From Sergeia podlipaevii (lineage: Eukaryota > Euglenozoa > Kinetoplastea > Trypanosomatida > Trypanosomatidae): 25,850 nucleotides of DNA. The stretch lies in contig JASANZ010001938.1 in assembly GCA_030849805.1 (NCBI GenBank), forward strand, positions 1 to 25,850, in the 5' to 3' direction. The first letter of the stretch is position 1. Each line of letters begins with the position of its first letter. The translations under genes were made by a program, and so were the position numbers. Under the pieces are notes generated by a model. The model ran no database searches. It was not told where the DNA came from and saw only the letters and a list, made by a program, of their open reading frames with translations. Shown here piece by piece: positions 18,556 through 25,818 of the stretch.

Positions 18556-18805
18556 TTTAAGCTTTACCCCAAAGAACCAGGGGAGGAAGAAGAAAAAAGG
18601 TATAAAGACATGAGGAAAAAATGGGGCAGCTAGTTCATTGCTTAGAAAATGATTATTACAGAATATACTTCAGCTGTTTACCATGCATGATATTTACACA
18701 TGGCAGCTCTGGCGCTAAATACGCGCCGCTACAAGGAGTGTGCTATTGAGAAATACTGTCTGTTACCGTTTGTGGTGTCGGTGCTGTTGTTGCTGTAAAT
18801 TCATG
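18556..18805. other. Short intergenic spacer, 250 bp
   Basis: Spacer between the TMEM234-like and RsmH-like genes. A purine tract on plus at 18579-18600 is the pyrimidine tract of the RsmH-like gene; the first AG after it (18562-18563) would leave only about 6 nt of 5' UTR, so the exact acceptor is unclear. Confidence 0.5.
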
Positions 18806-19168
18806 TCACGAAGACTTTGATAACGTACATAGAGCGGTGCCGGCCATTACCAATGCACATCCCACGGCGACACGGGGCTCAAGTGTGCCCTCTTTGAGCA
18901 CTACCATACTCATCAACACCGTTATAACAAAAGCGAGCGAGTTTACCACAATCGAACCAACTGAAACGTCTACTTCCCTTAGCGAGTAGAAGAAGACGAC
19001 TGATCCACTTAGATTCAGTATCTGTGTAAAAAGATACTTGGGGCGTTTAAAAAGAAACATCAAGTCTTCTGTCACCGAATTACTGAATTCAATCCCTTTG
19101 CTATAAAGCTTCAGGAGCGGATTCGTCACGCCCCAAATAAAAGCAGCTAATAGCATTAACGCGATCAT
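18806..19168 (-). CDS. TMEM234-like small multi-span membrane protein, 120 aa
   Basis: Four hydrophobic segments are visible: residues about 1-19, 43-62, 69-91 and 98-116. The first, ALMLLAAFIWGVTNPLLK, matches the 'WG.TNPLL/FLR' opening of the TMEM234 family, part of the EamA/drug-metabolite-transporter superfamily. NLSGSVVFFYSLREVDVS, then a 'NSLAFVIT' helix and a GTLEPRVAVGCALVMAG end, follow the same family order. The molecular role of TMEM234 is not settled; the location is an intracellular or plasma membrane. The first ATG at 19168 gives a length close to the family's (~120-165). The frame is open 26 codons further from a GTG, but the predicted splice AG at 19246-19247 removes that codon from the mRNA. 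Confidence 0.82.
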   Translation of the reverse strand: MIALMLLAAFIWGVTNPLLKLYSKGIEFSNSVTEDLMFLFKRPKYLFTQILNLSGSVVFFYSLREVDVSVGSIVVNSLAFVITVLMSMVVLKEGTLEPRVAVGCALVMAGTALCTLSKSS

Positions 19169-19573
19169 CCTTTTGATGTTGAGGCTTCCGCTATTCCTGC
19201 TGCTGCTGCTGCGATAAATGCGCCTCGTCGATGCTATACTATACACTCCCGAAAGGAAAAAGAAATAAGAACACGAAGGGGTAGCTATTCAAGCCCGATC
19301 CGTACTAGAGTTAAGAGCTAAAGAGAAGTGAACAAGAGTAAGAGCAATAAAAAAGCATGTGGTAGCCTGAGGAAAAACGAGAGTACACTAACAGCAGCAT
19401 GTCTCATAGAGCAAGCTCCTTTAACCGTCGTTGTATGCGAGGTGATAAGCAAAGAAAAAAAAAAAATGTTATGCAACACGCCAAATATGTTTAGCAAATG
19501 CCCACTCCGTGGTATATATTTTATTGTGTGTGTTGAAAAAACAAACCGTGCCACCACAATTACTTTTGGCTTC
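19169..19573. other. Intergenic spacer, 405 bp
   Basis: Spacer between uS9m and the TMEM234-like gene. It includes a GCTGCTGCTGC run near 19198-19212 inside the predicted TMEM234-like 5' UTR and an A-run on plus at about 19454-19466. No gene seen. Confidence 0.55.
19246..19247 (-). promoter_or_regulatory. Candidate trans-splice acceptor for the TMEM234-like gene
   Basis: Minus-strand T/C-rich tract (plus about 19248-19280) ends in AG at 19246-19247. The mRNA would then start at about 19245, with a 77-nt 5' UTR. This position helps to exclude the upstream GTG as a start. Confidence 0.45.
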
Positions 19574-20899
19574 CTAACGCTTAGCAAACTTCCTCTTATT
19601 CTTTTTGCCATCCACAAAACCTGGAAACTGTCCAGGCTCTCTTCTACGATCCACGGACAACAAACCGGCTTTCTTGAGTGGAATGCGGGTGAGAGGAAGT
19701 AATTTTGTGATAGCATTAGCAACTGCCATGCGGCATGCAAACGCTGCAATTTCGTTCGCAATGGATGGCATGGCTTTGCCCTCGGATACAATGTTCACAT
19801 CAAAGTCGTTAAATTTGAGTTTCGCCTCATCAAAAGGCATCAAAACCATTTCCATCAACCACGACTTATCATCAAACGCAACAGACAACGGCTTGCCCAT
19901 TAGCGTAGTGGAACCCTTTCCGCCCACATTTTCCCTAATCAACGCTGTAAACATGTACTTCTCGCCGTCTGCGCGACCGTGACCAATTGCCACTCCTGTC
20001 TCCAGGTCTACCTCCGCATTATCAATGCGAACACCAATCTGATGGCGTGTATCCTCACCTGCAACCTTGCGAGAAAAGTCACGAAGGACAGAGTAAAAAT
20101 GGCTGTAGCTGTCTGCACTATCTGTCTGAAGCGTAGCCTTACTCATCAAGTTGTAGTTCTCAAACATGATGCGCACATCCTCGCGATTAAACTTCCTTCG
20201 GGTGAATTCAAATAGCGCATGCTCAGTCTTGAAGGCACGCGTCTCAGTCATGCGGCCCATCCACTCCAGGAAATTGGTGTAGTGCCCAGGGGCATTATCC
20301 AACCCCACCGCCTCCGCTGTAATTACTCTACTAAGCTGTCGAGCAGGAGAGTCGGAAGGTTTGCTGATGGACTCCAAGATGTGCGTCACAAGTGCCTGTG
20401 CCTCATATTTGCGCAGATCAGGAAGAACAGCTGAAACAATCTCGCCAAGTTGCTCCTCATCCAGGCCATCGACAGAGGAATAATAGTCCTCTACAGATTT
20501 GAAGTACATCCCACCACTTACGCGCATCCAAGCTTCTTTTAATGATTGTGCCGTCAAGTCCATCCGAAGCTTATCGCGAAGAGAAGAGAGGCTGTTGTGC
20601 TGAGCTGGGACGTATTCTCCGGGATACATCGGATATTCGCGAAAATGAAACAGATTTCCGTGGTTAGCCTGGCTATTTGACACAATGGAGTTTTGTCCGA
20701 CCTGCAGCGGCATTATCGTCTCTCTCAACTCTTCCTCCTCTCGTGACAATTCCTTGTCCTGATTTCGTTTGACATGAGAATTTACCCATCTCAGCCTCTC
20801 ACCATCGCTTTGAGGAGCACCAGAGTCGGCACCCAACTGCTGCACAAGCCGATACAAGCGGGCATGTCGCGCAGTGCGTGGACTCAAAAGTTGCTTCAT
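19574..20899 (-). CDS. MRPS9: Mitochondrial small-subunit ribosomal protein uS9m, 441 aa
   Basis: The C-terminal third (about 300-441) is a uS9 domain: GHGRADGEKYMFTALIRENV, then FNDFDVNIVSEGKAMPSIAN (equivalent to bacterial '...VxGGGxSGQAGAIRHG'), and IPLKKAGLLSVDRRREPGQF with a basic tail (KKNKRKFAKR), matching the 'LKKAGLLTRDPRxVERKKPG...FSKR' end. uS9 sits in the small-subunit head and its tail reaches the P-site tRNA. The N-terminal ~300 residues are an extension not present in bacterial uS9 (~130 aa), predicted mostly helical; mitoribosomal proteins of kinetoplastids are often enlarged like this. The first residues (MKQLLSPRTARHARLYRLVQ) are basic and suit mitochondrial import. The start is the ATG at 20899, close to a splice acceptor. 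Confidence 0.92.
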   Translation of the reverse strand: MKQLLSPRTARHARLYRLVQQLGADSGAPQSDGERLRWVNSHVKRNQDKELSREEEELRETIMPLQVGQNSIVSNSQANHGNLFHFREYPMYPGEYVPAQHNSLSSLRDKLRMDLTAQSLKEAWMRVSGGMYFKSVEDYYSSVDGLDEEQLGEIVSAVLPDLRKYEAQALVTHILESISKPSDSPARQLSRVITAEAVGLDNAPGHYTNFLEWMGRMTETRAFKTEHALFEFTRRKFNREDVRIMFENYNLMSKATLQTDSADSYSHFYSVLRDFSRKVAGEDTRHQIGVRIDNAEVDLETGVAIGHGRADGEKYMFTALIRENVGGKGSTTLMGKPLSVAFDDKSWLMEMVLMPFDEAKLKFNDFDVNIVSEGKAMPSIANEIAAFACRMAVANAITKLLPLTRIPLKKAGLLSVDRRREPGQFPGFVDGKKNKRKFAKR

Positions 20900-21372
20900 A
20901 TCTACTACAGCAACACACTTTTCCTAATTATCAATAAACAGCAAGCAAACAGAAAGGGAAAAGAAAAGAAGCAGCTAATTCTGTCGCAAAATAAAAATAA
21001 TCAAACAATAAATCTTGTCCCACTTTACTTGAAAAACAATTCACAATTGCAATGCATATTATCTGAAACAAAATATTTGTCTTCAGATGTCACAATGAAT
21101 ACCAGAACTGTTCAGGCAAATCGAAAAATAAGCGCCAAAAAATGGTACTTGATCTCATGTCACCATATCTACACCGTTGCAAGTAAAAGATAATAATAAT
21201 AATAGATGTTGCCAGGTGTATATCGGCTTCATTGCTTTTCAGCTCACAACTATTGGAATGGGAAAACAATGAGGTACACACAAAAAAAGGAAGAATTTTC
21301 TTGAAAAAAAAAAAAGAAACTTGTATAGCTCAATTTGACAATTTTAAAAAAGATACGATAGCTCGTCAACCG
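20900..21372. other. Intergenic spacer, 473 bp
   Basis: Spacer between coronin and uS9m, AT-rich throughout. Tracts of A/G on plus at about 20948-20975 serve the uS9m acceptor; the remainder is the coronin 3' flank, with T-rich coding-strand runs. No gene seen. Confidence 0.55.
20924..20925 (-). promoter_or_regulatory. Candidate trans-splice acceptor for uS9m
   Basis: A coding-strand pyrimidine tract (plus 20948-20975) is followed by the first AG at 20924-20925, leaving about 24 nt of 5' UTR before the ATG at 20899. Confidence 0.4.
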
Positions 21373-22851
21373 CTACAGCAACTGTTGAAGTTCACTCAGT
21401 GTGTCCATCATTTCATTTTCTTTCGTTAGCAAAACTGCACGTAGTTCCTCTATTTCAGCACGTTGCTCCTTCACTTTAATTGATAACTTTCTTATCTTGT
21501 CTAACTTCTCTGTATTTTCAGGAGGGAGTGCGCAAGGATCCACATGTGTTGCCGTGAGATTGCTCACTTGAGCACACTTCTCGTCTTCTTTTGCCCCATA
21601 CTTTTCCTTCAGAGATACAGGTGGCTTCTTGATGGTAGATAGAGGTCGTACCTCTTTTTGGGCACTTAAAGGTGACGCCCCATCAAAACGCGCACGAAGA
21701 TCAGTTTCCTTTGGCGCCAGACGCTTTGATCTCTTAAAGTACTCATAGCTTGTAAGAGCAGGAATATTTGAGAATGTGTTGGGATACACATCTTCTTGAA
21801 ATACCTCATCGCAATTCTTGCGCGGGAGAATTACTCTTAGCGGAATCAGTTCGTCTTTTGTAAGTTGGTATATTCGAGCGATTTCGCACTCCTTCACATT
21901 CAAAGACCACTTCGGGAAAGCGCACATGCCTCGAATAGGGGTCGTGTCTACATATTCATGACTTCGAACCAGTGCACCGTTCATCAGTTCATAGCAACGA
22001 AAACCTCCCTCACCTTTACTGCCAACGTACAGAAGACTCGTATCCTCATCGAATATAGGTATCATAGCAGAACTCGAGTCATCCACGTCAACGCAACTTT
22101 CAGCAGCACTCATGTTACGAGGATCCCATATCATAAGCTGTCGCCGCTGCATGGTATCAACACCAAAAGTAATAATCTTGTTTTGGCGCTTAGCCCACAC
22201 ACACCGCTGCGAGCGTGAGCTTTTGTGACTGGTTTGCGATAAAATAGGATTTTGGCTTCCAACAGAATAGATGTGTATCTTAGAGTCACGGGAAGTGAAG
22301 CAAATCTGTGATCCATCCAAGTTCCAGTCAAGACCAGTAGCATAATCTCCTGGGCAACTGGCACTCATCTGTGGCTTTTCAAGTTCAGTATCCCAAAGGT
22401 GAATTAACTTATCCATGCCAGCAGATGCCATAACATTTTTTGCGCTAGGATGAAAAGAAAGAATTCCGCATTTTTTCGAATGAAGTTGCAAACGGGATGT
22501 TGGGGAAGAGCAATTCTCTGTGTAGCCTCCATCGGGAATGCGCCAGCCAAAAATGCTACCATCCTCGCTGGCAGTATACATCAAAATGCGATTGAAGGGA
22601 TTGAATTTGATATCAATAATAGCACCCGCTTGTCCAAAAACCACTGGTTGAGGAGAAAGTGCTCTAGTGCATTTTTCATTGAGAAATGTAGCAACTCCGC
22701 CAGACTTCGACCAGGGCACCGCAACATAAAGATCATTGCAGGCAATCATGTTACTCCCTTCCCATAACGCATCAGTCGGTAGCATGTCGCGGAAACGTTC
22801 TTCCAGTTTGGGGGCATTTGTCTGAGCATGCCTAAAGCGGGAAATAGACAT
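21373..22851 (-). CDS. Coronin, WD40-repeat actin-binding protein, 492 aa
   Basis: Coronins bind F-actin and regulate its turnover. The mature start, MSISRFRHAQTNAPKLEERF (ATG at 22851), matches the family opening 'RxSKFRHVFG...'. WD40 repeats follow from about residue 75 to 300, including MYTASEDGSIFGWRIPDG (91-108) and MASAGMDKLIHLWD (141-154). Next come the coronin-specific region with CAFPKWSLNVKECEIARIYQ and VYPNTFS, and a C-terminal coiled coil over the last ~38 residues (LSIKVKEQRAEIEELRAVL...), the usual oligomerisation element. Length fits the ~450-510 range. The frame stays open for 91 more codons upstream, but those residues are hydrophobic and low complexity, and a splice acceptor at 22871-22872 would exclude them. 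Confidence 0.94.
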   Translation of the reverse strand: MSISRFRHAQTNAPKLEERFRDMLPTDALWEGSNMIACNDLYVAVPWSKSGGVATFLNEKCTRALSPQPVVFGQAGAIIDIKFNPFNRILMYTASEDGSIFGWRIPDGGYTENCSSPTSRLQLHSKKCGILSFHPSAKNVMASAGMDKLIHLWDTELEKPQMSASCPGDYATGLDWNLDGSQICFTSRDSKIHIYSVGSQNPILSQTSHKSSRSQRCVWAKRQNKIITFGVDTMQRRQLMIWDPRNMSAAESCVDVDDSSSAMIPIFDEDTSLLYVGSKGEGGFRCYELMNGALVRSHEYVDTTPIRGMCAFPKWSLNVKECEIARIYQLTKDELIPLRVILPRKNCDEVFQEDVYPNTFSNIPALTSYEYFKRSKRLAPKETDLRARFDGASPLSAQKEVRPLSTIKKPPVSLKEKYGAKEDEKCAQVSNLTATHVDPCALPPENTEKLDKIRKLSIKVKEQRAEIEELRAVLLTKENEMMDTLSELQQLL

Positions 22852-23169
22852 TTTTAGTGGGTTCGCTTTTCTAGAGAAAAAATAGCAAAACATAACAAAA
22901 GAGAGCATGGATACAACACAATCGTACGAGCAGTAAAAAGTCGTCATTATGTGCGCGCGCTTTCGCAATTTTTTTGTTGTAAAGAAAATAAGCAGTATGC
23001 ATAAATGCCTAGAGAGTATTGTTGCTTTATACAAGCACAACTGAGATAATGATAATAGTAAAAATAAAAATACTAAAACAACAAAAGAATTACAAACCCC
23101 GCAATCCAGTATGTGAAGAAACACTTAAGAGCTCTACTGCTCCATTTTTTCTTATCCTAAAATAAATTC
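22852..23169. other. Intergenic spacer, 318 bp
   Basis: Spacer between the 123-aa gene and coronin. It is open in the coronin frame over most of its length (to about 23124), but the sequence is AT-rich, hydrophobic when translated, and lies upstream of the coronin splice acceptor, so it is called non-coding. Confidence 0.6.
22871..22872 (-). promoter_or_regulatory. Candidate trans-splice acceptor for coronin
   Basis: On the minus strand a TTTTTTCTCT tract is followed at once by AG (22871-22872), giving a 19-nt 5' UTR. It supports ATG 22851 as start. Confidence 0.5.
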
Positions 23170-23541
23170 CTATTTTGAAGGGTTATTCTTGTTGTTCATA
23201 TAGTTCGACTCTTCCAGAAGCTTATTGACGTGCTCCTTTCTTGCATTGAGCTCGTTTTTGTGTCTCTGCCACACACCTTGCTTCAAAAGTTCATTTACGT
23301 CATCGGTTGGCCAACGAAGAAGCATGCTAGCGGTATCTGTGCCGCAAAGATACATCAAAATAGCCGCAAGAACAAAGCCACCCAAAACTTTGTCCGTAAC
23401 GCGGCGTCTGTCATACTTCCAAAAGATTCTAAAATCCTTCTTCGACTTTCTTATATACCATTGACGAAATTCCTTGTTTCTCATATCCCACAGAATATTG
23501 TACCACTTCACCTCGGGCTGATAATCATAAGGGTTCGCCAT
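23170..23541 (-). CDS. Conserved-looking hypothetical single-span protein, 123 aa
   Basis: I do not recognise the family. The N-terminal 50 residues are rich in Trp, Tyr, Arg and Lys (WYNILWDMRNKEFRQWY, then KKDFRIFWKYDRRR). One membrane span follows at about 52-67 (VLGGFVLAAILMYLCG). The C-terminal half is hydrophilic and probably helical (about 82-112), with an Asn/Lys-rich end. This layout, a basic N-terminal region, one membrane span and a charged helix, is common among small accessory subunits of mitochondrial inner-membrane complexes, but that is only an analogy. The ATG at 23541 follows a convincing pyrimidine tract and AG. It is the first gene of the leftward array in this window. Confidence 0.7.
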   Translation of the reverse strand: MANPYDYQPEVKWYNILWDMRNKEFRQWYIRKSKKDFRIFWKYDRRRVTDKVLGGFVLAAILMYLCGTDTASMLLRWPTDDVNELLKQGVWQRHKNELNARKEHVNKLLEESNYMNNKNNPSK

Positions 23542-23577
23542 TCAGCTTACCAGCAACACTTTCTTTTATTCAACCTA

Positions 23578-23579
23578 CT
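23578..23579 (-). promoter_or_regulatory. Candidate trans-splice acceptor for the 123-aa gene
   Basis: Minus-strand pyrimidine tract (plus 23600-23622, alternating T-runs and CTTT units) followed by AG at 23578-23579; predicted 5' UTR about 36 nt. Its presence supports the gene and its direction. Confidence 0.45.
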
Positions 23580-23946
23580 TATGCAGTAAAGCATGTTAGA
23601 TAAAAAAAGAAAAGAAAGAAAGAGTATGTGCAAATAAAAAAGAAAAAAAAATCAATATCCCAAAGATCACTTACAATTTCAAATAAGTCAAAAAGTATCA
23701 TGTTTCATCAATCCAAAAAATTGTGGTAAAACGCGAACAAATAAAAAGCATTTAGGATAGCGTGGAAAGCAACACACCTTCAACAAAGCAGACCAAAATA
23801 AAATATAAAACACACCACAACTGAACTACTACACTTATCCCTCATCCTTTCACAAGTCTTTACAACACGTCAGCAAAGCATCAAACAACAACAAAAAAAA
23901 CTACTGACAAAAATAAGCATACACATTGGCCACCCTATCAGCCCGT

Positions 23947-23957
23947 CCCCCCCCCCC
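23947..23957. repeat. C11 homopolymer (G11 on the coding-sense strand)
   Basis: Eleven C on plus, directly seen, marking the change from AT-rich spacer to the GC-balanced region. On the minus strand it is a G-run about 400 bp upstream of the first gene of the array. Confidence 0.9.
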
Positions 23958-24264
23958 TTCCTACATCTCCCGGCACGCGCAAAGCCCGAACGCGGTTTTC
24001 CCCCCACGTCGGTATCTGGTCTAACGACCGTGTACACCGCAACAGGCTTGAAAGAAGAGAAGGAACATGCTATCCACATACCACCTTTGAGTCTGGTTAT
24101 GTGGGACTCAATTCCAGAGAAACGGAAACCTACCCACTAAGAAAACCTTCAAGTAGAAAAATGCACCTCACCGCTATTCCAGCAAGACCCGCGCTGGCGC
24201 GAGTTCTCACTTCAATCTTCTCAAATGCCAACGTTTGCTACTAGACGCTCGACAGCTGCTACCA

Positions 24265-24284
24265 CTGGCGCACCATAACGCCAG
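24265..24284. repeat. Perfect 6-bp inverted repeat, 8-nt loop
   Basis: CTGGCG at 24265-24270 pairs with CGCCAG at 24279-24284 around CACCATAA. One of several small hairpins in this gene-free region; alone it could be chance. Confidence 0.5.
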
Positions 24285-24454
24285 CCCATCCCGCGATGGT
24301 TGCGAAGCTTCCTCCCCCTCCTTTGGTCAGGGCAATGAACCCCAGTCATCGTACAGCCGAGTATCATGTCGGCCATAGCTAGGGAGACAACTGTATTGGA
24401 TTCAGTTGCCAGTTCCCCTTTTCCTCTGCTTACACTGTCCTTGAAGAATGGATA

Positions 24455-24502
24455 CTGGGTCGCCAGCGTATACTAGAAAGGAGGAAATGCATTTACGCAA
24501 AC
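24455..24502. repeat. Diverged repeat, copy A
   Basis: Two adjoining stretches of this copy reappear further right: 24455-24479 (beginning CTGGGTCGCCA) resembles 24880-24903, and 24480-24502 (GGAGGAAATGCATTTACGC...) resembles 24991-25014 with about 19 of 24 positions equal. In the right-hand copy the two parts are about 90 bp apart. Confidence 0.45.
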
Positions 24503-24525
24503 CATAACTAGTTAAGTGCCCTGTA

Positions 24526-24546
24526 GTTCTGGGGGCAAAGCAGAAC
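24526..24546. repeat. Perfect 6-bp inverted repeat, 9-nt loop
   Basis: GTTCTG at 24526-24531 pairs with CAGAAC at 24541-24546 around GGGGCAAAG. Directly seen; significance unknown. Confidence 0.5.
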
Positions 24547-24665
24547 CAACTGGCAGCGTGGCTCATCAACAGACGCCGCAACGTCAATCCCCACGGCATT
24601 ATAGATGCATACCTTTGATTATTGTTCCCTAACTGAGGCCCTCATTCTGGGTTAGAGTAGACGTG

Positions 24666-24695
24666 GGAAACTACCTCGAAGGACTAGGTGTTTCC
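24666..24695. repeat. 10-bp hairpin with one bulge, 9-nt loop
   Basis: GGAAAC (24666-24671) pairs with GTTTCC (24690-24695); after a single bulged T, ACCT (24673-24676) pairs with AGGT (24686-24689). The loop is CGAAGGACT. It is the strongest of the simple hairpins in this region. Confidence 0.6.
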
Positions 24696-24826
24696 GAGAT
24701 TCTCTCTCAAGCAAATCATCTGTTAGCGTCCAGAACCTCGTGATGAGGGAAGCACTATGAAATAATTTGTGTCACTGGGCTGCACCAATGCACGTAAAGG
24801 TCATTCCTGTTGGTCGCCAAGACTCT

Positions 24827-24848
24827 GTCATGGCTTCACACCCATGAC
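24827..24848. repeat. Perfect 7-bp inverted repeat, 8-nt loop
   Basis: GTCATGG (24827-24833) pairs with CCATGAC (24842-24848) around CTTCACAC. Directly seen. Confidence 0.55.
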
Positions 24849-24879
24849 TGGGGAGCGGCCAAAGGGGATCCAGCGCCGG

Positions 24880-25014
24880 CTGGGTCGCCACGCATGCTAG
24901 AAATGGCAGTGTAGTGAACCTTATTCTCCACCCCTGAGTATCCTTGCATTTTAATTCGGATACATTTATGCGTCACTCCAAGCAAGTATAGGAGAGCAAT
25001 GCACTCACGCAGAC
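24880..25014. repeat. Diverged repeat, copy B (split)
   Basis: 24880-24903 matches the first part and 24991-25014 the second part of copy A at 24455-24502. About 90 bp separate the two parts here, so either an insertion happened in B or a deletion in A. Confidence 0.4.
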
Positions 25015-25065
25015 TACGTCACCTGTACTCTGGAACTCTGAGGCAATCCGCAAATACCCACAAAA

Positions 25066-25084
25066 CCCCCCACATATATATATA
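25066..25084. repeat. C6 followed by short (AT)n
   Basis: A run of six C then CA and about six AT/TA units. On the minus strand this reads TATATA then a G6 run. Confidence 0.7.
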
Positions 25085-25232
25085 GCTTACTTTTACTAGG
25101 GTTACGCCTTTTCGGGCTTGGAGAACGCATCACATCGCACATACTTAACCACTATAACTCACAACTATACGGCTGCTGTACCTTGTAAATCGAGGTCGTG
25201 CGCGCCAAACTGGGTATCCCCAACCCATGTGA

Positions 25233-25243
25233 CCCCCCCCCCC
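25233..25243. repeat. C11 homopolymer (G11 on minus)
   Basis: Second eleven-C run in the gene-free region, same orientation as the one at 23947-23957. Confidence 0.9.
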
Positions 25244-25329
25244 TCAAGCTCAAGGTATCGTGGTTGGGTGACTCCACAAGTTAACCGCTGCAATTACTCC
25301 AAGGTGATCGCCCGTAGTGGGCCTCGTAC

Positions 25330-25441
25330 CAGGTATTGTAGTCTATTTTCGACAATCTCTGGTGTCAAGGTCTCGTACCTTCTCCTGGAGAGAAGTTAGG
25401 AACCTGCACTTCCAGAGTGCCGAAATAGACTACAATACCTG
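25330..25441. repeat. 112-nt nested inverted repeat (fold-back)
   Basis: Outer arms 25330-25351 and 25421-25441 are complementary over 21 bp, with one extra T in the left arm. Inside them CTCTGG (25357-25362) pairs with CCAGAG (25412-25417). Further in, CTTCTC (25379-25384) pairs with GAGAAG (25390-25395) around a 5-nt loop. The arms are therefore nearly continuous from the base, giving a hairpin-like fold on either strand. No transposase gene is nearby. It might be a structured RNA, a cruciform, or a small fold-back element. Confidence 0.75.
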
Positions 25442-25818
25442 ACTTTACTGCACTCCATGAGTTAAAGTAAGAGTCGCAAACAAAGGCTAGGTATCAAGTT
25501 TATACCAAAAATTGCCACCGAGGCCACCTGCGAATAACCCATCCATCAAGCGAACTTCACTGGTAAGAAGAAAATGCCTATAAACCAAAGTCTATCATAC
25601 CCGTTAAAGTTCTTTCAACAATTTCGCCAATTCTATAGCACCTATTACTCTGCGTCTGTTCACAGACTTAGATGATCACATAAGGCCACCCCGACGACCA
25701 CATCCAGCCGCTCGTTGAAACTGCGTGAGTGTCACGTTAAAGCGAAAAACTTCCCTGAAAATCGATATTCCAGCCCAGATGTCGTGGCCGCACCGCGAGG
25801 TGGAGGCCAACCACTTCT

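Noticed and set aside
19169..19246. 26-codon extension of the TMEM234-like protein from a GTG
   Set aside because: The GTG overlaps the predicted splice AG, and family homology starts exactly at the ATG at 19168.
22852..23124. 91-codon N-terminal extension of coronin
   Set aside because: The translated extension is hydrophobic low complexity, the family start coincides with ATG 22851, and a polypyrimidine-AG signal lies between the two.
24402..24599. 65-codon minus-strand frame overlapping diverged repeat copy A
   Set aside because: Short, no recognised domain; kept only as a hint that the repeat may once have been coding.
24627..24655. CCCTAA and GGGTTA hexamers resembling telomere repeats
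   Set aside because: Single copies in opposite senses 20 bp apart, not tandem; chance is enough.
25118..25399. 93-codon plus-strand frame in the gene-free region
   Set aside because: Starts at TTG, contains the C11 run and one arm of the fold-back, and has no recognisable domain.
24060..25818. tRNA, 5S rRNA, snRNA or spliced-leader RNA genes in the gene-free region
   Set aside because: I checked GTTC-type T-arm cores on both strands; none had a pairing T stem and proper loop. No 5S or spliced-leader consensus was seen. A covariance-model scan would be decisive.
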